DNA of 18,027 nucleotides from DAIRVC01 sp036803025 (GCA_036803025.1 DAIRVC010000040.1:1-18027); one strand, 5' to 3'. Shown: positions 1-7,769, counted from the stretch's first letter. Notes: generated by a model from the letters alone, not told the origin. Program-made: numbers and translations.

Positions 1-855
1 GCGCGGGTGTATCGGACGCGAGAAGGAGAGACGTTCCTGCGCCTTCCGGCGCAGGACGAGGGGCGGGGGGCCTTCTACGCGCTCTTCGACTACCTACCGG
101 GCGAGGACCGCTACACCTGGGTCGGGCCGCGCTGCACCCTGCGTGAGACCGCCAACGCCGGCAGGCTGCTGGCTCGCTTCCATCGCGCCGTGAGCACGCT
201 CAGGGCGCCGGGAAGGCGTGCCGAGCCGAAGATTGTTGGACTGCTCGACGTGATCGAGAGACTGTGGGCAGATGGCCGCTCCCAACCGAAGGGCACGGTC
301 TTCGACGCCTGCCTGGCCGAGCACTACGATCTGATCCGCGACAGCCTGGCAGAGACGCGCAGCGCGCTGCTCAAGCCAAGGGCGCGATCCCTGCCGGAAG
401 TGATCATCCATTCGGACTTTCACCCCGGCAATCTCAAGTTCGAGGGCGAGGAGATCTCCGGCCTAGTCGATTTCGACTGGGCTAAGGTCGACCTGCGCGC
501 CTTTGACGTCGGGCTGGCGCTGTGGTACTTCTGCGTCTCCTGGGAGCCGCGCCTCGACGGCCGGCTGCGCCTGACGGATGCCCGCGCCTTCCTGGAGGCC
601 TACCAGAGGGAGCTCCGCCATGGCGGCGAGCTCGCGCCGCTCTCAAGCGACGAACTCGAACTCCTGCCCGCGCTGATCGACGCCGGGAACATCTACGTCA
701 TCAACTGGACGATCCGCGACTACTTCGGCAAAGACGTCGATGCGCAGGAGTATCTGACCTATCTGTATCACCACGTCGCCTATGCCAGGTGGTCGGCTCG
801 GCCGGCCAACCGTGAGCGGCTGGCGGCGATGCTGGCGAGGCTGACGCGCACCTGA
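1..855 (+). CDS. APH/choline-kinase-like phosphotransferase, 5' end missing
   Basis: This is the C-terminal part of a small-molecule kinase of the aminoglycoside phosphotransferase/homoserine kinase II fold (PF01636). Counting from a GTG at position 7, the catalytic loop HSDFHPGN lies at about residues 135-142 (Asp137 as general base, Asn142 as metal ligand) and the metal-binding DFD at 155-157. The reading frame is open to base 1, where it continues as Ala-Arg ahead of that GTG, so the real start and the N-lobe ATP-binding part lie outside the window. The family phosphorylates hydroxyls of antibiotics, amino alcohols, sugars or homoserine, and nothing here identifies the substrate. It is probably not an antibiotic-resistance gene, because no resistance context is visible. 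It ends 81 bp before the next gene, which appears to have its own promoter. Confidence 0.85.
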   Translation, partial: ARVYRTREGETFLRLPAQDEGRGAFYALFDYLPGEDRYTWVGPRCTLRETANAGRLLARFHRAVSTLRAPGRRAEPKIVGLLDVIERLWADGRSQPKGTVFDACLAEHYDLIRDSLAETRSALLKPRARSLPEVIIHSDFHPGNLKFEGEEISGLVDFDWAKVDLRAFDVGLALWYFCVSWEPRLDGRLRLTDARAFLEAYQRELRHGGELAPLSSDELELLPALIDAGNIYVINWTIRDYFGKDVDAQEYLTYLYHHVAYARWSARPANRERLAAMLARLTRT

Positions 856-860
856 GGCGC

Positions 861-889
861 TTGTCCCGCCAGCCATCCTGGTTCACAAT
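861..889 (+). promoter_or_regulatory. Candidate sigma70-type promoter for the acyl-CoA dehydrogenase-like gene
   Basis: TTGTCC (861-866) and CACAAT (884-889) are separated by 17 bp, each matching the -35/-10 consensus at 4 of 6 positions. The site lies in the 81-bp gap before the start at 937. This is a match by eye only. Confidence 0.4.
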
Positions 890-936
890 AGACAGACCTC
901 CCCACAGACCGCGCCGACCTACCCCGGAGGCATGCG

Positions 937-2634
937 ATGCTCCTGCTCAACCCCAAACAGCACGACCGCTTCTATCCGGACGAGCGTTCCCGCGAGATCA
1001 TGCGCAAGACCATCGACTGGTTTGAGGCGCGCGGTCTGGCGAAGGTCAAGCAGGATGACTACGACCGGGCCTGGTACGCCGACTTCCTGGACTTCGTCAA
1101 GCGCGAGCGCCTGTTCGCCACGCTGCTGACCCCGGCCGCTTACGGAGCGGCCGACTGCCGCTGGGACACCTGGCGCAACTGCGAGTTCAACGAGATCCTG
1201 GCCTTCTACGGACTGGCATACTGGTATACCTGGCAGGTCTCCATCCTCGGCCTGGGTCCGATCTGGATGAGCCGCAACGAAGACCTGAAGCGCAAGGCCG
1301 CCCGTCTGCTCGAAGAGGGCAACGTCTTCGCCTTCGGGCTGTCCGAGCGGCAGCATGGTGCCGATATCTACTCGACCGAGATGCGCCTGACGCCGCAGCC
1401 GGACGGCTCCTACAGGGCGGACGGCGAGAAGTACTACATCGGCAACGCCAACCTGGCGCCGATGGTCTCGACCTTCGGGAAGATGGCCAATTCCGGCGAC
1501 TACGTCTTCTTCGTCGCCGACTACCGCCGCCAGGGCTACGACCTGATGCGCAACGTCACTGCCAGCCAGAACTACGTCGCGCAATACGCCCTGCACGACT
1601 ACGCCGTGGCCGAAGACGACATCCTGTCGCTGGGGCAGGAGGCCTGGGACAGCGGCCTGAACACGGTCAACGTGGGTAAATACAACCTCGGCTGGGCCTC
1701 GATCGGTATCTGCACGCACGCGCTTTACGAAGCCGTGCGTCACGCCGCCAATCGCCGGCTGTACGGCATGGCCGTGACCGACTTCGCACACGTGCGCCAG
1801 ATGTTCACCGACGCCTACGCCCGCCTGATAGGCATGAAGCTGTTCGCCTTGCGGGCGGCCGACTACCTGCGCGTCGCCTCGCCCGACGACCGCCGCTACC
1901 TGCTCTACAACCCGATCGTCAAGATGAAGGTCACCACGCAGGGCGAAGAGGTCATCGACCTGCTCTGGGATGTGATCGCCGCCAAGGGTTTTGAACGCGA
2001 CACCTACTTCGAAATGGCGGCCCGGGACATCCAGGCCCTGCCCAAGCTCGAGGGCACAGTGCATGTCAACATCGCCCTGATCGTCAAGTTCATGGCCAAC
2101 TACTTCTTCAATCCCGGCCAGTATCCCGAGGTCGGCCGGCAGGACCAGGCCGCCGATGACACCTTCCTCTTCCATCAGGGGCCGGCGCGCGGGCTGGGCA
2201 AGATCCAGTTCCACGATTATCGCGCCGTCTTCGACCGCTTCGATCTTCCCAATGTCCGGCTGTTCAGGGAGCAGATCGACGTCTTCCGGGAGTTGCTGGC
2301 CACAGCCACGCCGGACGAGGCTCAACAGAAGGACGTCGACTTCCTGCTGGCCCTGGGCGAGCTCTTCACGCTGGTCGTGTACGCTCAGCTCGTCCTCGAG
2401 AACGCGGCGATCTACGCCGTCGACAACGACCTGATCGATCAGATCTTCGACGTCCTGGTACGCGACTTCTCCCGCCACGCGCTCGTCCTGCACAGCAAGC
2501 CGAGCAGCACGCCCCAGCAGATGGAGCTGTGCTTGCGCATGCTGCGCAAGCCGGCCGCCGATTCCGACCGGTTCGGGCGGATCTGGGCGCAGCAGGTCTA
2601 CCCGCTGAAGGATGCGTACGAGATGAACCCGTGA
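937..2634 (+). CDS. Long acyl-CoA dehydrogenase-like flavoprotein
   Basis: A cytosolic FAD enzyme of the acyl-CoA dehydrogenase superfamily, 565 aa, expected to introduce an alpha,beta double bond into an acyl thioester and pass electrons to ETF. An alpha-helical N-domain comes first. The beta-domain segment GLSERQHGAD at about 134-143 replaces the usual T-E-P-x-A-G-S-D flavin and substrate loop, followed by KYYIGNA at 165-171. The C-terminal helical domain carries LEGT with Glu372 where the catalytic base of medium-chain enzymes sits (the Y-E-G-T motif). Typical members have about 380 residues and end soon after that motif. This one has about 190 more, with helical-looking sequence, as in the larger ACAD subgroup. 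The ATG at 937 has GGAGG at 926-930. No ETF, CoA ligase or thiolase lies nearby, so chain length and pathway are unknown. Confidence 0.85.
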   Translation: MLLLNPKQHDRFYPDERSREIMRKTIDWFEARGLAKVKQDDYDRAWYADFLDFVKRERLFATLLTPAAYGAADCRWDTWRNCEFNEILAFYGLAYWYTWQVSILGLGPIWMSRNEDLKRKAARLLEEGNVFAFGLSERQHGADIYSTEMRLTPQPDGSYRADGEKYYIGNANLAPMVSTFGKMANSGDYVFFVADYRRQGYDLMRNVTASQNYVAQYALHDYAVAEDDILSLGQEAWDSGLNTVNVGKYNLGWASIGICTHALYEAVRHAANRRLYGMAVTDFAHVRQMFTDAYARLIGMKLFALRAADYLRVASPDDRRYLLYNPIVKMKVTTQGEEVIDLLWDVIAAKGFERDTYFEMAARDIQALPKLEGTVHVNIALIVKFMANYFFNPGQYPEVGRQDQAADDTFLFHQGPARGLGKIQFHDYRAVFDRFDLPNVRLFREQIDVFRELLATATPDEAQQKDVDFLLALGELFTLVVYAQLVLENAAIYAVDNDLIDQIFDVLVRDFSRHALVLHSKPSSTPQQMELCLRMLRKPAADSDRFGRIWAQQVYPLKDAYEMNP

Positions 2635-2638
2635 GGTC

Positions 2639-2674
2639 CTGAGTGCCTGGCCTGGCTGGAATCGGCCCACTCAG
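2639..2674 (+). other. Hairpin just after the acyl-CoA dehydrogenase stop codon
   Basis: CTGAGTG (2639-2645) pairs exactly with CACTCAG (2668-2674), and an inner GGCC/GGCC stem (2649-2652 with 2664-2667) is also possible. It begins 5 nt after the stop. No T run follows, so it is not a classical intrinsic terminator. It may protect the 3' end of the upstream message or act as a weak or Rho-assisted terminator before the acyltransferase. Confidence 0.45.
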
Positions 2675-2720
2675 ATCCCTGCATCACGAACGTTGCCACC
2701 CGAACTGCGTGGAGACCAAC

Positions 2721-3929
2721 ATGAGCGTCCCTGCTGCCCCATCAACTCCTGGCCGAGCGCGCCTGCATGACGTGGACTGGCTGCGCGTGCTGGCCATCCT
2801 GCTCATCTTCATCTATCACGCCGCACGTCCTTTCGACACTATGGAGCCCTGGCACATCAAGGACAGCCAGTCAGCGGAGTGGATGCTGTACCCGATGGTC
2901 GCCGGATCCCAGTTCATGATGCCGCTGTTCTGGGTCATGTCCGGCATCAGCACCCGCTTCGCCCTGGGCATGCACGCCGCCGGAGAGTTCGTGCGCCGGC
3001 GGCTGTCCCGCCTGATGGTCCCTGTGGTCACCCTGGGCTGGTTCGTCCTTTCTCCGCCGCAGGTGTACATCGAGGCCACGACCGGCCAGGGGTACAACGC
3101 ACCGCCGTTCAGCGGAACCTTCTGGCAGTTCCTGCCCCACTACTTCACCAATGGCTTCTACGGCTTCGGCGGCTACTTCGCCTGGAACGGCATGCACCTG
3201 TGGTACCTGGTCTACCTGCTGCTCTTCACGCTGCTGTCGCTGCCGCTCTTCCTGTATCTCCGCAGCGCCGCCGGGCAGCGGGCCGTGGCTGCGCTCGCCG
3301 GCTTCCTGGTGAAGCCGGGCGCCATCTACTTGCTCGGGCTGCTGGCCTTCGTGCCCGAGGTCTTCCTGCCCCGAGGCATACCGGTCCTGACCTGGACGGA
3401 GGGGGGCTGGACTCTGGGCGCGCACTGGATCTTCCTGATCCTTGGCTTCTTTGTCGTCTGCGACTCGCGCTTGCGGTCCGCCATCGAGCGGCAGCGCTGG
3501 GCCGCCCTGATGCTGGCCGTCGCCAGCCTCGTGCCCCTCGGCTTCCTGGCGCCGACGTTCGACTCCCTGACCTTCGGATCGGCGGGCTACATCCTGCAGT
3601 GGGGGCTGCGCACGATCAACGGGTGGTTCTGGTTGGTGGCGATCCTGGGTTTCGGATCGCGGCACCTGAACTTCGCCTCGCCCGTCCTGGCCTATGCCGG
3701 CGTGGCGGTCCTGCCCTTCTACATCCTGCACCAACCCGTCATCGTGGTGCTGGACTACTTCGTGCGCGCCTGGCCGATCCCGGTCGGGCTGAAGTACCCG
3801 CTGATGATCCTGGCGGTGTTCGCCATCTTCCTGGTGGTCTACGAGTTCCTGATCCGGCGCATCCGCGTGCTGCGGGCGCTCTTCGGACTGGAGGCCCGGC
3901 CGCCGCGCCCGTCAGGGTCGGGCCAGTAG
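2721..3929 (+). CDS. Membrane acyltransferase, acyltransferase-3/OpgC-like family
   Basis: A polytopic inner-membrane O-acyltransferase (PF01757), 402 aa from the chosen start. Its opening DVDWLRVLAILLIFIYHAARPF is the family hallmark: Asp/Arg before the first membrane helix and a catalytic His in it. A second conserved block, PLFWVMSGI, starts the next helix. About ten hydrophobic segments follow, with a polar loop (QVYIEATTGQGYN) outside. I chose ATG 2721 because GGAG lies 6 nt upstream and the DVDWLRV motif then falls close to the N-terminus. The longer frame from 2643 would add 26 residues unlike the family. Members transfer acetyl or succinyl groups to sugars, glucans or surface glycans; this substrate is unknown. 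Its last 18 bp overlap the 3' end of the convergent ceramidase-like gene. Confidence 0.88.
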   Translation: MSVPAAPSTPGRARLHDVDWLRVLAILLIFIYHAARPFDTMEPWHIKDSQSAEWMLYPMVAGSQFMMPLFWVMSGISTRFALGMHAAGEFVRRRLSRLMVPVVTLGWFVLSPPQVYIEATTGQGYNAPPFSGTFWQFLPHYFTNGFYGFGGYFAWNGMHLWYLVYLLLFTLLSLPLFLYLRSAAGQRAVAALAGFLVKPGAIYLLGLLAFVPEVFLPRGIPVLTWTEGGWTLGAHWIFLILGFFVVCDSRLRSAIERQRWAALMLAVASLVPLGFLAPTFDSLTFGSAGYILQWGLRTINGWFWLVAILGFGSRHLNFASPVLAYAGVAVLPFYILHQPVIVVLDYFVRAWPIPVGLKYPLMILAVFAIFLVVYEFLIRRIRVLRALFGLEARPPRPSGSGQ

Positions 3930-5204
3930 CTGGAGCATCCGTTCCGCCAGGAATTCGGAGACGTCGTCGCGATAGGGGGTGATGAACGACTCGTATGTCC
4001 CCTCAGCGAAGGCCTGCCGGTCGGGGAAGTAGCCGGCTTCATCGCCGCAGTAGCTGACCACCGCGGTGTGCGGGTGCGGGCTCCGGGCTTTGATGTCGAG
4101 AACGATGCGCGTGAACGGCTCGCCCGGCAGCCCGACCAGCGTCAGCGGGCCGGCTTGCAGCGCCTGAAGCTGCGTGCGGATCCGATCCGTCCCCTTCAGC
4201 TCACTGATCAGCCACTGGCGCGCCATTGCCCCTTCGGCGCGCGTCATCGCCCGCCGTATCTCCCCATGGCCTGCGCCGCTCTCCTGCAGCCCGGCCAGCT
4301 CGGCTTGCGAACGGTCGATCTCGCGCTGGACCTCGTCCGCGGCCGGGAAGCTTCGGAACAGGAGATCGAATGGCTCGATCCGTCCGCCAAGAGCGCCGTC
4401 CGATTCGCAGACGATCGTCTCCATCACCTTCAGGGCCTCGCCAGCCAGCAGATGGCCCATCCGGTCCACCTCGGCGAAGCTTTGCGACCGGCGGGTGAAG
4501 CGGGTGCTGACGTCTCCGGAGGCGCCGTTCGCGTACAGAAAGACGGTCTCGGGGAAGATGCTGCGCAGCGCGGCGCGGGCGGCCCCGGGGTAGTCGGCGG
4601 AAATCCACAGGCTCTCGTAGCCCATCACCGTCGGATGGCAGCCGTAATTGATCCAGACCGCGATCGGCCGGCCATCCTCGCCGTCGACTCGCAGGACGGT
4701 CACCTCATCGTCCAGGACTTCGCTGGCGGGGTCGAGGCGGCTGGTTCCCAGGCCGCGCAGCCGGCCGGCGCCGGTGCCGAGACGCGCCGGGCGCAGCGAA
4801 CGGTTGGCCTCGACGGCCGCGCCGACGAGCTTGCGTTCGACCACCTGCACCAGTTCAGGGTCGGTGGGCGTGTGGATCACCGGCAGGCCGGCCAGGAACC
4901 CGGTCGGTCCGCTGTGGGTGTGCGAGCAGGCCAGCAGGATGTTCTGCGCCGGGATGCCCGTCGCCTTGGCGATTCCGCCCCGGACACGTTCTGTGAAATC
5001 GAGACGCACACCGATCAGGTCCAGGCTGAGGAGGGCGACCGCCTGCGTCGGGCCGCGGCGCAGGAGCAGGAGCTGGGCCAGCAGCGGATCGTGCACGCCC
5101 ACGCTGGGTTCCTGCCTCTCCATGTAGCCTTCCAGCCACACACCCACAGGAGGCGTGATGTCGATCTGCACGGCGGAGGCAAGGAGGTGGTCGGCGTCGG
5201 TCAT
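3912..5204 (-). CDS. Neutral ceramidase-like zinc amidase, catalytic domain only
   Basis: A 430-aa protein matching the N-terminal catalytic domain of neutral/alkaline non-lysosomal ceramidases (PF04734). Zinc and active-site positions look intact: CSHTHSGP with His95/His97, NYGCHP with His190, GASGDVS with candidate nucleophile Ser233, then GLPGEPF (Glu) and GYFPD (Tyr) in the C-terminal third. Full ceramidases are near 650-700 aa with a signal peptide and an Ig-like C-terminal domain. This one has neither, so it is probably a cytosolic amide hydrolase of unknown substrate rather than a proven ceramidase. The frame is open to 5402, but I chose ATG at 5204: it has TTGGAG upstream, the VDITP-like start of the domain follows at once, and a strong promoter lies inside the longer frame. 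It is divergent from the IclR operon. Confidence 0.85.
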   Translation of the reverse strand: MTDADHLLASAVQIDITPPVGVWLEGYMERQEPSVGVHDPLLAQLLLLRRGPTQAVALLSLDLIGVRLDFTERVRGGIAKATGIPAQNILLACSHTHSGPTGFLAGLPVIHTPTDPELVQVVERKLVGAAVEANRSLRPARLGTGAGRLRGLGTSRLDPASEVLDDEVTVLRVDGEDGRPIAVWINYGCHPTVMGYESLWISADYPGAARAALRSIFPETVFLYANGASGDVSTRFTRRSQSFAEVDRMGHLLAGEALKVMETIVCESDGALGGRIEPFDLLFRSFPAADEVQREIDRSQAELAGLQESGAGHGEIRRAMTRAEGAMARQWLISELKGTDRIRTQLQALQAGPLTLVGLPGEPFTRIVLDIKARSPHPHTAVVSYCGDEAGYFPDRQAFAEGTYESFITPYRDDVSEFLAERMLQLLARP

Positions 5205-5294
5205 GGTGTGCTCCAAGGTGGGAACGGTGTGTCCTTGCGGTGCACAGGCGGTCACAGCCTCCGGCGCGGACGGCGCGGCGGGCGTGTCGCGCGC

Positions 5295-5323
5295 ATGATA
5301 GGGCAGACCCGAGTCGATGTCAA
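5295..5323 (-). promoter_or_regulatory. Strong sigma70-type promoter for the ceramidase-like gene
   Basis: Reading the reverse strand, TTGACA (5323-5318), a 17-bp spacer, then TATCAT (5300-5295). The -35 is perfect and the -10 matches 5 of 6. Transcription would start near 5288, giving a leader of about 84 nt before ATG 5204 and supporting that start. Confidence 0.72.
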
Positions 5324-5395
5324 TCGGGAAAGCCGGAGACCGAGGCGACCGCGCGGCGCGCTGTGCTTGGATGACGTCGTGCAGGACGGCGGCGC

Positions 5396-5424
5396 TTGAC
5401 ACACAGTTCGAACTGCCCTAATCT
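5396..5424 (+). promoter_or_regulatory. Forward promoter toward the IclR-GH4-PTS operon
   Basis: TTGACA (5396-5401), a 17-bp spacer, then TAATCT (5419-5424). The -35 is perfect and the -10 weak, as is common for controlled promoters. The spacer holds a perfect palindrome (5404-5415). The downstream distance to the IclR start is unknown because of the N gap. Confidence 0.6.
5404..5415. promoter_or_regulatory. Perfect 12-bp palindrome between -35 and -10: candidate operator
   Basis: CAGTTCGAACTG is its own reverse complement and lies wholly within the spacer of the forward promoter, where bound protein would block RNA polymerase. GTTCG-type half-sites occur in known operators of IclR-family proteins such as PcaR/PcaU, and the operon's first gene encodes an IclR protein. 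The pairing of regulator and site is inferred. Confidence 0.55.
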
Positions 5425-5435
5425 CATATCAGAAG

Positions 5436-5452
5436 ATGAACCTTGAGTTCAT
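5436..5452. promoter_or_regulatory. Second inverted repeat, 6-bp arms and 5-bp spacer: candidate operator
   Basis: ATGAAC (5436-5441), CTTGA, then GTTCAT (5447-5452). It shares the GAAC/GTTC core with the palindrome at 5404-5415. The centres are about 34 bp apart, roughly three helical turns, so one regulator could bind both on the same face. The repeat ends 2 bp before the gap, so further sites may be hidden. Confidence 0.45.
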
Positions 5453-5454
5453 AA

Positions 5455-5554
5455 NNNNNNNNNNNNNNNNNNNNNNNNNNNNNNNNNNNNNNNNNNNNNN
5501 NNNNNNNNNNNNNNNNNNNNNNNNNNNNNNNNNNNNNNNNNNNNNNNNNNNNNN
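5455..5554. other. Assembly gap of 100 Ns
   Basis: Exactly 100 Ns, the conventional filler for a scaffold join of unknown true length. It separates the forward promoter from the IclR gene, so linkage of the two sides depends on scaffolding being correct. Confidence 0.98.
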
Positions 5555-5583
5555 GGCTCAAGGCCTCATCTTCGGAGGGGGGC

Positions 5584-6444
5584 ATGCCCGTTGACCCACA
5601 ACGCAACGCCATGCGGGCCAAGACCGCCGCCAAGGCGCTCTCCGTCCTCGAGTGCCTGGCCCTGGCCGAAGCGCCGCTGACCGCTCAGGCGCTCGCAGAA
5701 CGCTGCCACCTTTCCCGACCGACGGCCTATCGCCTGGCCCGCACATTGATCGAAGCAGGGTTCGTCGAGACGGTCGGGGAGGGCCGCTACCGCCTGGGGA
5801 CCAAGATCCTGCGCCTCAGCCGCCACGTGCTCGATCGCCTGGAAGTGCCGGCGCTGGCCAAACCGATTCTGCGGCGCCTGCGCCAGCAGACGGGCGAGAT
5901 GTCGATCGCGGCGGTCCGCGACCAGGGCGGCTTGTTCTACATCGCCAAGTACGAGACCACTCATGCCGTGCAAATGGCCTCGCGGGTTGGAACGTCCGGC
6001 TATCTGCACTCGACCGCCTTAGGCAAGGCCATCCTGGCTTTCCTGGCGGTGGACGAACGAACGAACCTGCTGGAGAACCTGCCGCTGCCCCGCGTGACGC
6101 CCAAGACGATCACGAGCCGCACGCAGCTCCGCTCGCATCTGGAGCAGGTGCGGCTGCAAGGCTTTGCGATCGAGGATGAGGAAAACGAGCCCGAGATCAG
6201 GGCGATCGCCGCTCCGGTCTTCAATCACATGGGCGAAGCCATCGGCGCCGTGGGGACTTCCGGTCCGGCCTATCGGCTGGATCTGAAGCGCTTGGGGCAG
6301 ATGTCGGGCCCTGTGGTCAAGGCGGCGGCGGAGGTCTCGAAGCAGATCGGCTACGTCGGGGCCAGGCCTTCCCGCCGCCGTTCTGGCGGGCGCCCCGGCA
6401 AGGGAAACGACCGTCCTGGGCGGGACGGGGGCGCCTCGTCGTGA
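5584..6444 (+). CDS. IclR-family transcriptional regulator of the GH4-PTS operon
   Basis: A 286-aa DNA-binding regulator. The winged helix-turn-helix occupies about residues 12-75, with recognition segment HLSRPTAYRLARTL. The IclR effector domain follows from about 85 to 258, including the dimer/effector features GYLHSTALGKAILAFL and EDEENEPEIRAIAAPVF. The last 25 or so residues are a basic, Gly/Arg-rich tail not usual for the family and probably disordered. ATG 5584 has GGAGGGGGG directly upstream. The stop overlaps the GTG start of the GH4 gene by 4 bp, indicating translational coupling and an operon-specific role. IclR proteins usually sense a small metabolite; here the pathway substrate or product is likely. 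The palindromes at 5404-5452 are candidate binding sites. Confidence 0.9.
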   Translation: MPVDPQRNAMRAKTAAKALSVLECLALAEAPLTAQALAERCHLSRPTAYRLARTLIEAGFVETVGEGRYRLGTKILRLSRHVLDRLEVPALAKPILRRLRQQTGEMSIAAVRDQGGLFYIAKYETTHAVQMASRVGTSGYLHSTALGKAILAFLAVDERTNLLENLPLPRVTPKTITSRTQLRSHLEQVRLQGFAIEDEENEPEIRAIAAPVFNHMGEAIGAVGTSGPAYRLDLKRLGQMSGPVVKAAAEVSKQIGYVGARPSRRRSGGRPGKGNDRPGRDGGASS

Positions 6445-7769
6445 AGCTGACCATCATCGGCGGCGGAAGCATCTTCACCCCGCTGTTGCTGGACGGGCTG
6501 CACAGGTACGCTCAGGAGCTGCCCGTCGCCGAGGTCGCCCTGCTCGATCTCGACCTGGCGGCGACGGAGCGAGTGGCGGCCTTCACGCGCCGCAGTCTGG
6601 CGCGCCACGACGCGGTTCTGCCGACGATCGTGGCGACCCGTGAACACCAGCAGGCGATCGAGGGCAGCGACTTCATCGTCTTCACAATCCGCGTCGGCGG
6701 CCTGGCTGCCCGGGTGCAGGACGAGAAGATTCCCCTGCGTTATGGAATCCTCGGAGACGAGACGACCGGTCCGGGCGGCTTCTCCAACGCGTTGCGAACG
6801 ATACCGGTGATGATCGATTACGCCCGGGAGATCGAGCGTTGGGCGCCGCAGGCGTGGGTGATCCCTTTCACCAACCCGGAAGGCCTCCTTACCGAAGCGA
6901 TCACGCGGCACAGCGCGGTGCGGGCGATCGGACTATGCACCGCACCCTACGGCATGCGCATGGGGGCAGCCCGGCTGCTCGGTGTCGAGCCGCACAGGGT
7001 TCAGGCCGATCTCATCGGCGTCACGCACACGGGCTGGGTCCGGAGCGTCACACTGGATGGGCACGAGGTGCTGCCTGACCTGGTCGATCGGATTCTGAGC
7101 CAGGAGAAGCCGGGGTTGCTCTATCCGCCCAGAGTCATGCGGGCACTGCCGGCCTACCCGGCCCACTGGTTCTACAGCCTATTGGGCATCGAGGCTCCGC
7201 ACTTCTACTACCATGCCCGGCAGATCTTCAAGCGCCAGGTGTCCGCCGACCAGACCCGCGCCGAACTGCTGATGAAGCGGCAGCCGGAACTCCAGGCGCG
7301 CCTGGAAAGCTCCGACTTCACGGTCGAAGAGCTGGCCGCGCAGCGAGGCCATCAGGTCCTCGACGAACCGATCCTGGCGCTGATGAGTGCGCTGCGCAAC
7401 GACAAGGACGAGGTGCACGTCGTCGATGTCCCCCAGCAGGGCACCGTGCCGGGTTTCGAGCCCGAGGCGGTCCTCGAGCTGCCGGCCCGCGTGGACGGGC
7501 GCGGGGCTCATCCCCTCCCGTCGAAGCCGCTCCCGGCCGAGGTGCGCGGTCTGATGCAGATGATCAAGGCCTACGAGGAGCTGACCGTCGAGGCGGCGGT
7601 GCGCGGCTCCTATGCACTGGCGCTGCGTGCGCTACTGGCTCACCCGCTGGTCCTGTCGTATGAGCTCGCGGCCCCGCTTCTGGATGACATCCTGGAGGCG
7701 AACCGCCCGTATCTACCTGAGGGCTGGGCGGGTGGACGCGGCGGGGACGCAGGGCAGGTGAGTCAATGA
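6441..7769 (+). CDS. Glycoside hydrolase family 4 (NAD- and metal-dependent glycosidase)
   Basis: A 442-aa cytosolic GH4 enzyme. These use NAD+ to oxidise C3 of the glycoside transiently, eliminate the aglycone, then reduce again, with a divalent metal. Visible features: Rossmann motif GGGSIFTP (7-14), acidic LLDLDLA (34-40), the family hallmark GDETTGPGGFSNALRTIP (105-122), TNPEG with Asn145, metal-ligand Cys166 in CTAP, His196 in THTGW, and a Tyr-rich LPAYPAHWFY segment (236-245) for the catalytic base. The Cys tetrad CTAP differs from CDMP, CNVP, CHSV and CHGx, used to sort known specificities, and Thr195 replaces the usual Asn before the metal His. Substrate therefore cannot be assigned, though the adjacent PTS favours a phosphorylated glycoside. 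It starts at GTG overlapping the IclR stop and ends overlapping the EIIA start by 4 bp. Confidence 0.9.
   Translation: MKLTIIGGGSIFTPLLLDGLHRYAQELPVAEVALLDLDLAATERVAAFTRRSLARHDAVLPTIVATREHQQAIEGSDFIVFTIRVGGLAARVQDEKIPLRYGILGDETTGPGGFSNALRTIPVMIDYAREIERWAPQAWVIPFTNPEGLLTEAITRHSAVRAIGLCTAPYGMRMGAARLLGVEPHRVQADLIGVTHTGWVRSVTLDGHEVLPDLVDRILSQEKPGLLYPPRVMRALPAYPAHWFYSLLGIEAPHFYYHARQIFKRQVSADQTRAELLMKRQPELQARLESSDFTVEELAAQRGHQVLDEPILALMSALRNDKDEVHVVDVPQQGTVPGFEPEAVLELPARVDGRGAHPLPSKPLPAEVRGLMQMIKAYEELTVEAAVRGSYALALRALLAHPLVLSYELAAPLLDDILEANRPYLPEGWAGGRGGDAGQVSQ

Larger units (their letters stand above)
5205..5583. other. Divergent intergenic control region, interrupted by the assembly gap
   Basis: This gene-free stretch separates the reverse ceramidase-like gene from the forward IclR operon. 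It holds one promoter for each direction, two palindromes built on GTTC/GAAC half-sites, 100 Ns, and the Shine-Dalgarno stretch GGAGGGGGG just before 5584. An open reverse frame also runs across 5205-5402, but I judge it non-coding because the reverse promoter lies within it. Confidence 0.7.

Noticed and set aside
7..855. GTG at position 7 as the true start of the kinase gene
   Set aside because: The frame is open to the first base and the expected N-lobe of the kinase is missing, so the gene is truncated by the window edge.
919..2670. Long reverse-strand open frame (583 codons) opposite the acyl-CoA dehydrogenase gene
   Set aside because: It is a mirror-frame artefact of high GC content. 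The forward frame has clear ACAD motifs; the reverse product has no recognisable domain and low-complexity composition.
5205..5402. Longer N-terminus (66 extra residues) for the ceramidase-like protein
   Set aside because: A TTGACA-17-TATCAT promoter lies within it, the extra residues are Ala/Pro/Arg-rich without family similarity, and ATG 5204 has a good ribosome site.
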